Origin: Rhodoferax sp.
GTDB lineage: Bacteria > Pseudomonadota > Gammaproteobacteria > Burkholderiales > Burkholderiaceae_C
Direction: 5' to 3'
Assembly: GCA_030683195.1 (NCBI GenBank)
Contig: JAUXQA010000165.1
Location: 1 to 11,327 of the forward strand
Length of the DNA: 11,327 nt
Within the stretch, counting starts at the first letter, position 1. Each line of letters starts with the position of its first letter. Positions 1 through 6,335 of the stretch are shown here, piece after piece. The notes beneath the pieces are model-generated. The model saw only the letters and a list, made by a program, of their open reading frames with translations, had not been told where the DNA came from and did not search any database. The position numbers and the translations under genes are program-made.

Positions 1-353
1 CGCACTGCACAGCGTGTGAGTTCAGCGCGAGCCATCAGGTCGGCGCGGCCAGTGCTTGAAATCTCTGCCTTGGCGCGGGTCAGCTCAAAGTCGGCCAGGC
101 GGGTGTTACCGCTCAGGTAGGCCGACGTGTAGTCCTTGAGAGCAGAAAACGCATTGGCTTGCCAGCTCGGTGGCACGGGTTGGCTGGCGCAGGCGCCCAG
201 CAAGGCGGCGCTGCTTAGTGCGCATACGCCTGCCCAGCGGCCCCATGTGCAAGCCGCGCCCCAGCTGCGCAGGGCCGACAAGGTCTGCTGCATCGCCGTG
301 TGGATAAAAGGCGTTTTTCCAGCGGGTGTGGAGGAGGTTGGCGTTGGGCTCAT
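1..353 (-). CDS. putative lipoprotein, N-terminal part (runs off left edge)
   Basis: This is the last visible gene of the MlaE/MlaD operon; about 117 residues are present and the 3' end is outside the window. The ATG shares four bases with the mlaD-like stop codon (ATGA), which indicates translational coupling. An in-frame ATG at 293 would give a more ordinary signal-peptide length. A hydrophobic stretch (about residues 41-54) ends in the lipobox L-G-A-C, with the lipidated cysteine at residue 55, so an envelope lipoprotein is likely. The mature part (PPSWQANAFSALKDYTSAYL and onward) looks helical and polar. Its position matches the auxiliary lipoprotein often found behind MCE genes (PqiC type), but I do not recognise PqiC family motifs, so the function is left open. 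Confidence 0.7.
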   Translation of the reverse strand, partial: MSPTPTSSTPAGKTPFIHTAMQQTLSALRSWGAACTWGRWAGVCALSSAALLGACASQPVPPSWQANAFSALKDYTSAYLSGNTRLADFELTRAKAEISSTGRADLMARAELTRCAV

Positions 354-1324
354 GGCAGCTTGATCTCGGTGTCGCGGGCAAAGGGCCACTTGCGGTTGAC
401 TTCTTCCACCAGCTGGCTGACCTTGCGCAGGCTCATTTCCACCTCAGCGCGCAGGGCGCCCAGGTCGGCGCTGGCCACCCGCGCGTTGGCGCCCACGGCC
501 TGGGCTTCCACCAGCACGGCGTCGACCTTTTGCAGGCTGGCGCGCACCTCGGTCAGCAACTGGGTGAGTTGGGCTACGGCGGCCTGGGAGCCGTCGACCG
601 TGGCCTGGGTGCTGTCCATGATGCCTTTGGCGCCAAAGATGCGCTGATCGGCCTTGCGCAAGAGGGCATTGGTGTTGTCCAGGGTGGAAATGATTTTTTT
701 GGCGCTGTCTTCGCTGCCCAGCACGCCGGTGAGTACACCGTAGGGGCCGCTCAGGCGCCCGGTCACGGTTTGCAAATTTGTCAGGCTGGTGTTGATGCTG
801 GAGTCCGAGCGGGTCATGTTGTCCAGGTTTTCCAGCAGGGCGCGGGCGGAAGCCACAATGCGCGGAATCTCGGCACTGGTGTCGCCGCGCAGCAGGCCGC
901 GTTCGGCGTTCTCGGGCAGCGGGGGGTCGGTCAGGATGCCGCTGAAGGCGCGCAGCCGGGTTTCGCCCACCATGCCGCGCTCCATGGTGAAGATGCTCGA
1001 TGTCTTGAGCCAGCGGGCATCTTTGCGTGGCACATCGATCACGATGCGGGCCTTGCCGTCATCGGCCAGTTCGATACGTCGCACGCGCCCGATGGGAAAC
1101 CCCGAGAAGGTCAGGTCCATGCCGACAATCACGCCCTCTGAATCGTCGGACACCAGCACCAGCTGCTGCGTGCTCTCAAACACGCCACGCGCCACCATCA
1201 CATACAGCAAAAAGCCCACCACCAGCGCGGTGATGAGGAGCAGCAGCGCAATCGCCTTGCGTTCCACTTGCGCAATCGGGGGCGGGGCGTCCGTGTCGGC
1301 AGAAGAAGGGGTTTGAGGTTCCAT
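350..1324 (-). CDS. MlaD/MCE-family lipid-transport substrate-binding protein
   Basis: A 324-residue periplasmic protein held in the inner membrane by one N-terminal helix (about residues 24-46). An MCE domain follows (about 52-148), with the usual pattern of a small-residue/glycine beta core (SGFPIGRV near 74-81, then ARIVIDVP near 92-99 and GMVGETRLRAFSG near 117-129). The remainder (about 150-310) is a long helical, coiled-coil-like tail rich in Ala, Gln, Ser and Leu. MCE proteins form hexameric rings that pass phospholipids or other hydrophobic molecules between membranes with an MlaE permease and an ATPase. It starts 15 bp after the permease gene and overlaps the lipoprotein gene, so the three form an operon. 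The substrate is unknown, and no Mla gene name is given because several paralogous MCE systems exist. Confidence 0.88.
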   Translation of the reverse strand: MEPQTPSSADTDAPPPIAQVERKAIALLLLITALVVGFLLYVMVARGVFESTQQLVLVSDDSEGVIVGMDLTFSGFPIGRVRRIELADDGKARIVIDVPRKDARWLKTSSIFTMERGMVGETRLRAFSGILTDPPLPENAERGLLRGDTSAEIPRIVASARALLENLDNMTRSDSSINTSLTNLQTVTGRLSGPYGVLTGVLGSEDSAKKIISTLDNTNALLRKADQRIFGAKGIMDSTQATVDGSQAAVAQLTQLLTEVRASLQKVDAVLVEAQAVGANARVASADLGALRAEVEMSLRKVSQLVEEVNRKWPFARDTEIKLP

Positions 1325-1339
1325 GCGGTGTGTGGGGGC

Positions 1340-2137
1340 TCAGATGTATTTGACGGCCAGGGAGGCAGCTTCAATCAGTAGAAGGACTAAAAACAGGCGC
1401 ACCGCGCCGGGCTGCACCGTATCAAGGTTCAGCGGCTGGCGTGGGGCTTCCAGACTGGCAGCCATGGGCACCACGGCCACCGCCAGGCTGAAGAACACGG
1501 TCTTCAGGATAAAACCCAGCGTCACGGCCAGGTCAAACACCTGGCCCACGGTGCGTGTATAGCCCGGCAGCCCCCAGGGCGACAGGCCATAGACCGTAAG
1601 GTAGGCCAGCACCAGCGCAATCATGCTGCTGACCATGGCCAGAGTCAGGACCGCAAATGCGCTTGCCAGCACGCGGGGGACCAGCTCAAGACGCAGCCGT
1701 TGCAGGCTCAGTGGGCGTTGAACTGTGCTCGCTGGTTGGGTGATGTCGGTGGCGCCCGCGTTGAAGGCCAGTCCGGCGCGCAAAGCCACAAACATGGCTG
1801 CTGATAGTGGAATGAGCTCCAGCACCAGCACCCGCACCACCATTTGCAGGGCGTATTGAGACAGCCCGTAACTCAGGGCTGTGACCACCACCACGCGGAT
1901 CAGCACCAGGCTCAACAGCGCCGCCATGGCCGTGAACCAGGGTAATACCTGCCAGGTGCTGGTGTAAATGTATTGGGCCGTGGTGGCGCGGTGGGTCTTG
2001 CCGTAGGTGGATGGCGACAGCGCCATCACCAAAACGATTGCCCCGAAGTGCAGCATGAACCACCAGCTGCGCGCCACTCTCAGGATGGAGTGGCCCCAGG
2101 CGCCGGTGTCAAGATGCAAAAAAGAGGTGGGGGGCAT
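1340..2137 (-). CDS. MlaE-family ABC transporter permease
   Basis: A 265-residue integral membrane protein with about five or six hydrophobic segments (roughly 28-42, 67-90, 99-125, 155-182, 203-229 and 246-263). The MlaE signature is recognisable but diverged: VVRVLVLELIPLSAAMFVALRAG at about 100-122 matches the family's R-x-L-x-E-L-x-P...R-x-G helix (Glu107, Pro110, Arg120), and ELVPRVLAS at 151-159 matches the second conserved VxPRVLA motif. It is the first gene of the operon and sits 15 bp ahead of the MCE gene. MlaE permeases pair with an MlaF-type ATPase; none is encoded next to it here, so the ATPase must lie left of the window or elsewhere. Its start is 65 bp from a LexA operator on the divergent side. 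No strong ribosome binding site is visible. Confidence 0.85.
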   Translation of the reverse strand: MPPTSFLHLDTGAWGHSILRVARSWWFMLHFGAIVLVMALSPSTYGKTHRATTAQYIYTSTWQVLPWFTAMAALLSLVLIRVVVVTALSYGLSQYALQMVVRVLVLELIPLSAAMFVALRAGLAFNAGATDITQPASTVQRPLSLQRLRLELVPRVLASAFAVLTLAMVSSMIALVLAYLTVYGLSPWGLPGYTRTVGQVFDLAVTLGFILKTVFFSLAVAVVPMAASLEAPRQPLNLDTVQPGAVRLFLVLLLIEAASLAVKYI

Positions 2138-2199
2138 GCCTGCATGATACCGAGGCGCCTGTTGCCATATGACCTACACGCCAGTCCGGTAAATCACTA

Positions 2200-2219
2200 T
2201 ACTGTTTATTTGTACAGTA
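2200..2219. promoter_or_regulatory. LexA operator (SOS box) upstream of imuA
   Basis: The palindrome TACTGTTTATTTGTACAGTA has the CTG-N10-CAG core (2202-2217) of the gamma/beta-proteobacterial LexA box. The -10-like TATACT at 2198-2203 overlaps its left half, so bound LexA would block the imuA promoter. No good -35 is visible. On the opposite strand the same element contains TATAGT, a possible -10 for the divergent mlaE-like gene. Except for the loop, it matches the operator at 6296-6315. Confidence 0.9.
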
Positions 2220-2245
2220 TTTTAATGATTGCCGCCTGCCTTGCC

Positions 2246-2998
2246 ATGATGCCCCATGCCTTGCCCTTCTCCGCAGACGACTTCGGCACGGACGTCTGGC
2301 GCGCCAATGAACTGGGCAGCGCCAGCGACATCACCGTGGTCAGCGGCCACGCGGTGCTGGATGCCCAGTTGCCGGGTGGCGGCTGGCCGGTGGGGGCGTT
2401 GTGTGAAATCCTGCAGCACCACAGTGGCCAGCATGAGTGGCGCCTGATCTTGCCGGCCCTGGTGCGCGCTGAGTTGGGACCGGTCACCGTGCTGGTGGGC
2501 GCGCCCCATGTGCCGTTTGGTCCGGGGCTGGTCGCTCAGGGTTTGGAGGCGGACCGGCTGGTGAGGGTGACAGCGGACGCAGCGCTGGAGCGCCTGTGGG
2601 CCGCCGAGCAGGCGCTGCGCTGCGCCGATGTGGCGGCTGTGCTGGCCTGGCTGCCGCAGGTGCGGGCCGCGCAGCTGCGACGCTTGCATATGGCCGCCAG
2701 CCAGCACCGCAAGCTCTTGTTTGTGATGCGACCGGCGCAGGCCCAAGACGAGTCTTCTCCTGCCGTGTTACGTCTGCTTGTGGGCCCGGCCTCGCCCGGA
2801 GTTGATGCGCTCGCAGGTGCCTTGCAACTGCACATTCTCAAACGGCGTGGCCCGCCGCTTACCGATCCACTGCTGCTGCCCGAGCGTCAGGCCAGCCTGA
2901 GTGTGCTGCTGGCAATGCATAGCTGGCGTGCACCCGCACCTGAACTAATTCCCCCGGAGGCGCGAAATGCACTGGATTGCCTTGCAGCCGCAGCCTGA
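2246..2998 (+). CDS. imuA: translesion DNA synthesis-associated protein ImuA (RecA/SulA-like)
   Basis: About 250 residues. ImuA is the RecA-like accessory protein of the ImuA-ImuB-DnaE2 mutasome, which copies past DNA damage and causes induced mutagenesis. The family hallmark near the N-terminus is visible: VWRANELG, then VLDAQLPGGGWPVGALCEIL, the region equivalent to RecA's nucleotide-binding loop but lacking a GxxxxGKT/S Walker A. The middle (LVGAPHVPFGPGLVAQGLEADRL, then AAEQALRCADVAAVLAWLP) follows the RecA-like core, as in other ImuA proteins. The start is uncertain. ATGs at 2225, 2246 and 2249 are in frame and none has a Shine-Dalgarno; 2246 is chosen because it leaves a roughly 35-nt leader after the predicted promoter and gives a typical N-terminus. 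The gene overlaps imuB by 32 bp. Confidence 0.88.
   Translation: MMPHALPFSADDFGTDVWRANELGSASDITVVSGHAVLDAQLPGGGWPVGALCEILQHHSGQHEWRLILPALVRAELGPVTVLVGAPHVPFGPGLVAQGLEADRLVRVTADAALERLWAAEQALRCADVAAVLAWLPQVRAAQLRRLHMAASQHRKLLFVMRPAQAQDESSPAVLRLLVGPASPGVDALAGALQLHILKRRGPPLTDPLLLPERQASLSVLLAMHSWRAPAPELIPPEARNALDCLAAAA
2956..2960 (+). promoter_or_regulatory. strong ribosome binding site for imuB
   Basis: GGAGG lies six bases before the imuB ATG at 2967 and inside the imuA coding sequence. It fixes the imuB start and implies coupled translation of the two genes. Confidence 0.8.
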
Positions 2999-4334
2999 AG
3001 CAGGGGAGTTGAGCCTGCCAGATGCACAGGCTGCGCTGGGCTGGTGGGCCTTGCAGTTCACACCCAAGGTGGCGCAATTGGGCGAGGCACTGGTTCTGGA
3101 GGTCTCGGCCAGCGAGCGGCTGTGGGGTGGGCGCCAAGCACTGGTGCAGCACATTTTTAAGGAAAATAAGCCTGTAGCCGGCGTTTTAATTGCCCAAGGT
3201 GCTACTTCTTTGATAGCGTTAGCACGGCTTCAAGCGCCGGAGCTTGCGCACGCCGCCCCAGATGACTTGCCATTGGATGCACTGGCCGCTGCTGCCCCCC
3301 ACCTGGCCACACTGGCGCGGCTGGGTTGTACCCGCTGGGGCCAGTTGCGCGCACTCCCCCGGGGTGGCGTGGCGCGCCGCTGGGGTGCGCCCTTGCTGGC
3401 GGCTCTGGACCAAGCCTACGGCCACCAATCAGAGGTTTACCCCTGGCTGGTGTTGCCCGAAGTGTTTGAGGCCCAGCTCGAACTCATCGCCCAGGTCGAG
3501 ACGGCGCCGGCCCTGCTGTTTGGCGCACGCCGCCTGCTCCAGCAACTGAGGGTGTGGCTGCAGCTGCGCCAGTCGGGCGTGCTGGCGCTGAGCTTGCGCT
3601 GGACCCTGGACGCCCGGCGACACACCGCTACCGAGGGCGAACTGGTGCTGCGCACGGCCGAGCCCATGCTGGACATGGGCCACCTGGAGCGTCTGCTGGG
3701 CGAGCACCTGGCGCGCGTGACCTTGCCCGCACCGGCTCAGTACCTGCATTTGCGCACCCTGGAGACCCAAAAACTGGGGGGCACCCGTGCCAGCCTGCTG
3801 CCCGAAGACCAGCGCCCTGGCGACAAACTGGTGCATTTGCTGGAGCGCCTGAGCGCCCGGCTGGGGCGCCACCAGGTGCTGCAGTGGCAGGCCTGTGCCG
3901 ACCATCGCCCGGAGAACATGCAAACCTGGCTACCGGTGATGAATGATTCAAAATTAATAGCTGGTAGTGCAATCAATACGCCGGCCAGAGACCTAAAAGG
4001 CTTAAAAACGCCTCAAAATCTCAAAAATCCGGCTGTGGCCCTGCCCGTGGCCGATGTGGCGGTCACACCCGGCCAGGCGCTCTGGCCCACCTGGCTGTTG
4101 GTGCCCCCGCTCAAGCTGTTCGTTCAACACCAGCAGCCCCACTATCAGGGGGCGCTGACTCTGCTCAGCGGCCCTCAGCGCATGGAAACCGGCTGGTGGG
4201 GCGCGCAAGACTTTGCCCTGCGTGATTACTTTGTCGCCTGCAGCGAGCAGTCGGCCCTGCTGTGGATTTACCGCGAGCGGCTCGGGGGTGCGCAGGGCGG
4301 GTCAGATTGGTATTTGCAGGGGGTGTTTGCGTGA
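2967..4334 (+). CDS. imuB: ImuB, Y-family DNA polymerase-like mutasome subunit
   Basis: A 455-residue protein related to Y-family polymerases. In this family it is non-catalytic and links DnaE2, ImuA and the beta clamp. The N-terminus (MHWIALQPQ...) is followed almost at once by the conserved WALQFTPKV...LVLEVSASERLWGG block (about 27-55), so most of the palm/finger region carrying catalytic carboxylates is absent or reduced. A helix-hairpin-helix-like stretch (LARLGCTRWGQLRALPRGG) follows near 115-133. The little-finger-like part begins about residue 165 (FEAQLELIAQVE...) and runs past 320. The C-terminus WYLQGVFA is typical of the family. Two AT-richer segments (about residues 65-84 and 327-345) coincide with copies of a dispersed repeat. 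QLELI and PLKLF are possible but weak clamp-binding candidates. The last 33 bp overlap the opposing peptidase gene. Confidence 0.88.
   Translation: MHWIALQPQPEAGELSLPDAQAALGWWALQFTPKVAQLGEALVLEVSASERLWGGRQALVQHIFKENKPVAGVLIAQGATSLIALARLQAPELAHAAPDDLPLDALAAAAPHLATLARLGCTRWGQLRALPRGGVARRWGAPLLAALDQAYGHQSEVYPWLVLPEVFEAQLELIAQVETAPALLFGARRLLQQLRVWLQLRQSGVLALSLRWTLDARRHTATEGELVLRTAEPMLDMGHLERLLGEHLARVTLPAPAQYLHLRTLETQKLGGTRASLLPEDQRPGDKLVHLLERLSARLGRHQVLQWQACADHRPENMQTWLPVMNDSKLIAGSAINTPARDLKGLKTPQNLKNPAVALPVADVAVTPGQALWPTWLLVPPLKLFVQHQQPHYQGALTLLSGPQRMETGWWGAQDFALRDYFVACSEQSALLWIYRERLGGAQGGSDWYLQGVFA
3161..3217 (-). repeat. dispersed ~55-bp repeat, copy A, in frame in imuB
   Basis: AT-richer than its surroundings. 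On the minus strand it shows GCTATCAAA, then the core GCAAT followed by TAAAACGCCGGCTACAGGCT (3169-3193). Counting the core as 25 bases, it matches copy B at 19 positions. It is read through as imuB residues about 65-84 without breaking the frame. It resembles a small repeat that I recall from many Comamonadaceae genomes (…GATAGCTGCTTGCGC…GCTAGAGGCCTA…); that recollection was not checked. Confidence 0.6.
3946..4010 (+). repeat. dispersed ~55-bp repeat, copy B, in frame in imuB
   Basis: Plus-strand orientation: TCAAAATTAATAGCTGGTAG, then GCAAT and CAATACGCCGGCCAGAGACC. It encodes imuB residues about 327-347 (SKLIAGSAINTPARDLKGLK), a polar segment between the little-finger-like domain and the C-terminal part. 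Local composition is clearly AT-richer than the rest of the gene. The adjacent 4001-4028 is also A-rich (short repeats of TCAAAA). Confidence 0.6.
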
Positions 4335-4366
4335 GCTTGTGTCATGGACGGCCAGCGCTGACCCGC
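4297..4366. repeat. 9-bp inverted repeat GCGGGTCAG/CTGACCCGC around the imuB/pepP junction
   Basis: GCGGGTCAG at 4297-4305 is perfectly complementary to CTGACCCGC at 4358-4366, with 52 bases between. The peptidase stop codon (TGA on the minus strand, 4302-4304) is inside the left arm. The GGTCAG core matches the arms of the larger inverted repeat inside dnaE2. It may be a decayed REP-like pair or a fold at the convergent gene ends. Arms this short can also arise by chance. Confidence 0.4.
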
Positions 4367-6173
4367 TGTCATCAATCGGCTCCGTGCGCTCCAGCAACCA
4401 GGCCAGCGCAGCGTCACCCACCAGCGGCTGCAGGCGTGCACGCACCGTGGCGTGGTAGTGGTTGAGCCAGGCAATTTCGTCTTCGCGCAGTAAGTTCATG
4501 TCAATGCAACGCGTGTCAATGGGGCACAGCGTGAGCGTTTCAAATTCCAGAAAACTCCCAAACTGCTCCTGCGTGGACGCGGGCACGTTGAGCACCAGGT
4601 TCTCGATGCGAATGCCCCATTGCCCCACGCGGTACAGCCCCGGCTCAATCGAGGTGATCATGCCGGGCTGCATCGCCATGCTGGCCTCGGGAATCGCCCG
4701 CGAGATGCTTTGCGGGCCTTCGTGCACATTCAAGAAAAAGCCCACACCGTGGCCCGTGCCGTGGCTGAAGTCTAGCCCGGCTTCCCACAGCGGCTGGCGC
4801 GCAATGGCATCGAGCATGGGCGAGAGCGTGCCCACCGGAAAGTGCGTGCGCGAGAGCGCCATGGTGCCCTTGAGCACCCGGGTGTAGTCGCGCCGTTGCT
4901 GGGCCGTGGGCGTGCCAATGGGCCAGACGCGGGTGATGTCGGTGGTGCCGCCTAGATACTGGCCGCCCGAGTCGATCAGCAGCAGGCCGTTGCCCTCGAT
5001 CACCGCATGGTGCTCGGGTGTGGCGCGATAGTGCGGCATGGCGCCGTTGGCGTTGAAGCCGGCAATGGTGCTGAAGCTCAGGCCCACAAAGCCGGGGCGC
5101 TTGGCGCGCTCTGCCGACAAGCGCTCGTCAATGGTGAGCTCAGTGATGCGCTCGTGGCCCTGCGCTGCCTCAAACCAGGCATAAAACGCGCACATGGCAG
5201 CACCATCCTGCTCCATGGTCTGGCGCACATGGGCGGCGTCTTCGGCGCTCTTGCGGCTCTTCAAAAATACGCTGGGGTTGATGGCTTCCACCACTTTGAC
5301 TGCTTGGGGCACGCTGTTGCGCAGCCCCAGGGTGACGCGGCGGGGGTCCAGCAGCAGCACGGCATCGGGCGGCAGTTGGCCCAAGGCGGGGCCGGCTAGC
5401 GCGTAGTCTTGAAACGTGATGGCCTCGGCTTTGAGGCGCGCGATGAGCGCAGGGGTGAGCTTGCCGGGTCCGACAAACAGCGTGGCCTGTTTGGCGTCAA
5501 TCAGCGAGTGGGCCAGGAATACCGGGTTGTAGGTGACGTCCGAGCCGCGCAGGTTAAATAACCAGGCGATGTCGTCCACCGTGGAGATGAGGTGGTGGCT
5601 GGCGCCTTGTGCAGCCATGGCGGCACGCACCTGCGCCAGTTTGGTGGGGCGGGGCGTGGTGGCCCACTCCGGGTCGTGCTCGTAAATAGGCGCGGTGGGC
5701 AAACCCGCGCGCTCGGGCCAGATCTGGTCCAGCAGGTCGATGTCGGTGCGCAGGTTGGCGCCCACCTGGGTCAACGCCACTTGCAACAACTGGTGCGCGG
5801 CGAGGCTCAGCACCTGGGCGTCCACGCAGGCGGCCTGGCCCGCACTCAGGCGGGCTGCCAGCCATTGCACATGCTGGGTGGAGGCGCCACTTTCGATCTT
5901 GACCAGCGCAATGCCGCTGCCCGCCAACTCGTTTTCGGCTTGGGTCCAGTACCGGCTGTCAGCAAATAAAGCCGCTTCCGTCGTGGTGATGACCAGCGTG
6001 CCCATGGAGCCCGTGAAGCCGGACAACCATTGCCGCCCTTGCCAGCGCTCTGGCAAATACTCCGACAAATGCGGGTCGCTGGAGGGCACCAGCACGGCGG
6101 CCAGGCCGGCCTGGGTGAGGGCGCTCTGGGCGCTGGCAATGCGTTGTGCAAAAAACGAAGGGGCAGCAGTCAT
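4302..6173 (-). CDS. M24 Xaa-Pro aminopeptidase (aminopeptidase P, three-domain type)
   Basis: A 623-residue cytosolic metallopeptidase that removes an N-terminal residue preceding proline. It belongs to the long three-domain class typified by human XPNPEP1, not the ~440-residue E. coli PepP class. Two creatinase-like N-terminal domains precede the pita-bread catalytic domain (about residue 320 on). All five metal ligands can be placed: Asp401 and Asp412 in DSGGQYLGGTTDITR, His475 in HGTGHGVG, Glu510 in SIEPGLYR and Glu524 in RIENL. Their spacings are close to those of the human enzyme. The ATG at 6173 has AAGGA five bases upstream; the frame stays open further upstream but that part is non-coding in character. 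The last ~23 residues after WLLERTEPI look like an added tail that runs into imuB. It is oriented against both mutasome genes. Confidence 0.9.
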   Translation of the reverse strand: MTAAPSFFAQRIASAQSALTQAGLAAVLVPSSDPHLSEYLPERWQGRQWLSGFTGSMGTLVITTTEAALFADSRYWTQAENELAGSGIALVKIESGASTQHVQWLAARLSAGQAACVDAQVLSLAAHQLLQVALTQVGANLRTDIDLLDQIWPERAGLPTAPIYEHDPEWATTPRPTKLAQVRAAMAAQGASHHLISTVDDIAWLFNLRGSDVTYNPVFLAHSLIDAKQATLFVGPGKLTPALIARLKAEAITFQDYALAGPALGQLPPDAVLLLDPRRVTLGLRNSVPQAVKVVEAINPSVFLKSRKSAEDAAHVRQTMEQDGAAMCAFYAWFEAAQGHERITELTIDERLSAERAKRPGFVGLSFSTIAGFNANGAMPHYRATPEHHAVIEGNGLLLIDSGGQYLGGTTDITRVWPIGTPTAQQRRDYTRVLKGTMALSRTHFPVGTLSPMLDAIARQPLWEAGLDFSHGTGHGVGFFLNVHEGPQSISRAIPEASMAMQPGMITSIEPGLYRVGQWGIRIENLVLNVPASTQEQFGSFLEFETLTLCPIDTRCIDMNLLREDEIAWLNHYHATVRARLQPLVGDAALAWLLERTEPIDDSGSALAVHDTSSRKHPLQIPI

Positions 6174-6179
6174 CAGGGT

Positions 6180-6184
6180 CCTTG
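6180..6184 (-). promoter_or_regulatory. ribosome binding site of the Xaa-Pro aminopeptidase
   Basis: AAGGA on the minus strand lies about six bases before the ATG at 6173. It supports this start over in-frame upstream alternatives. Confidence 0.65.
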
Positions 6185-6229
6185 AAGGGCAGGGTAGCAG
6201 TCTCTGGGGACTAGAAAAAAACCATTTTA

Positions 6230-6268
6230 GGGGGCATGGTGCTCCCTGCTTGCTCAGGGAAAGCCCCC
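6230..6268. other. stem-loop between dnaE2 and the aminopeptidase gene
   Basis: The outer stem GGGGGC (6230-6235) pairs with GCCCCC (6263-6268). The inner stem TCCCTG (6243-6248) pairs with CAGGGA (6255-6260) around the six-base loop CTTGCT. Read on the minus strand it is followed, after about eight bases, by seven T residues (6215-6221), which resembles an intrinsic terminator or attenuator in the peptidase leader. Read on the plus strand it is followed by TTTTT at 6279-6283. It might insulate the divergent genes or attenuate the peptidase. Confidence 0.5.
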
Positions 6269-6295
6269 GGATGGCGGATTTTTCATTCAACTTTA

Positions 6296-6315
6296 TACTG
6301 TATTTATAAACAGTA
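6296..6315. promoter_or_regulatory. LexA operator (SOS box) upstream of dnaE2
   Basis: TACTGTATTTATAAACAGTA, with core CTG-N10-CAG at 6298-6313, begins 40 bp before the chosen dnaE2 ATG. A TATACT -10-like element (6294-6299) overlaps the left arm exactly as upstream of imuA, and both operators continue into the same ...CAGTATTTT. On the minus strand GTATAAAG could act as a -10 toward the aminopeptidase gene. Confidence 0.9.
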
Positions 6316-6335
6316 TTTTGAGTACTCCCTGCACC

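Noticed and set aside
326..1141. Open frame of 271 codons antisense to the MCE gene
   Set aside because: It mirrors the MlaD-like coding sequence, has Gly/Ala/His-biased composition and no recognisable domain.
1973..2245. Upstream extension of the imuA frame
   Set aside because: It would run through the LexA operator and antisense to the permease gene. ImuA homology begins only after about 2250.
4001..4030. A-rich short repeats (TCAAAA) in imuB as a possible CRISPR or tandem array
   Set aside because: Units are only a few bases, irregular and inside a coding frame. There is no repeat-spacer pattern.
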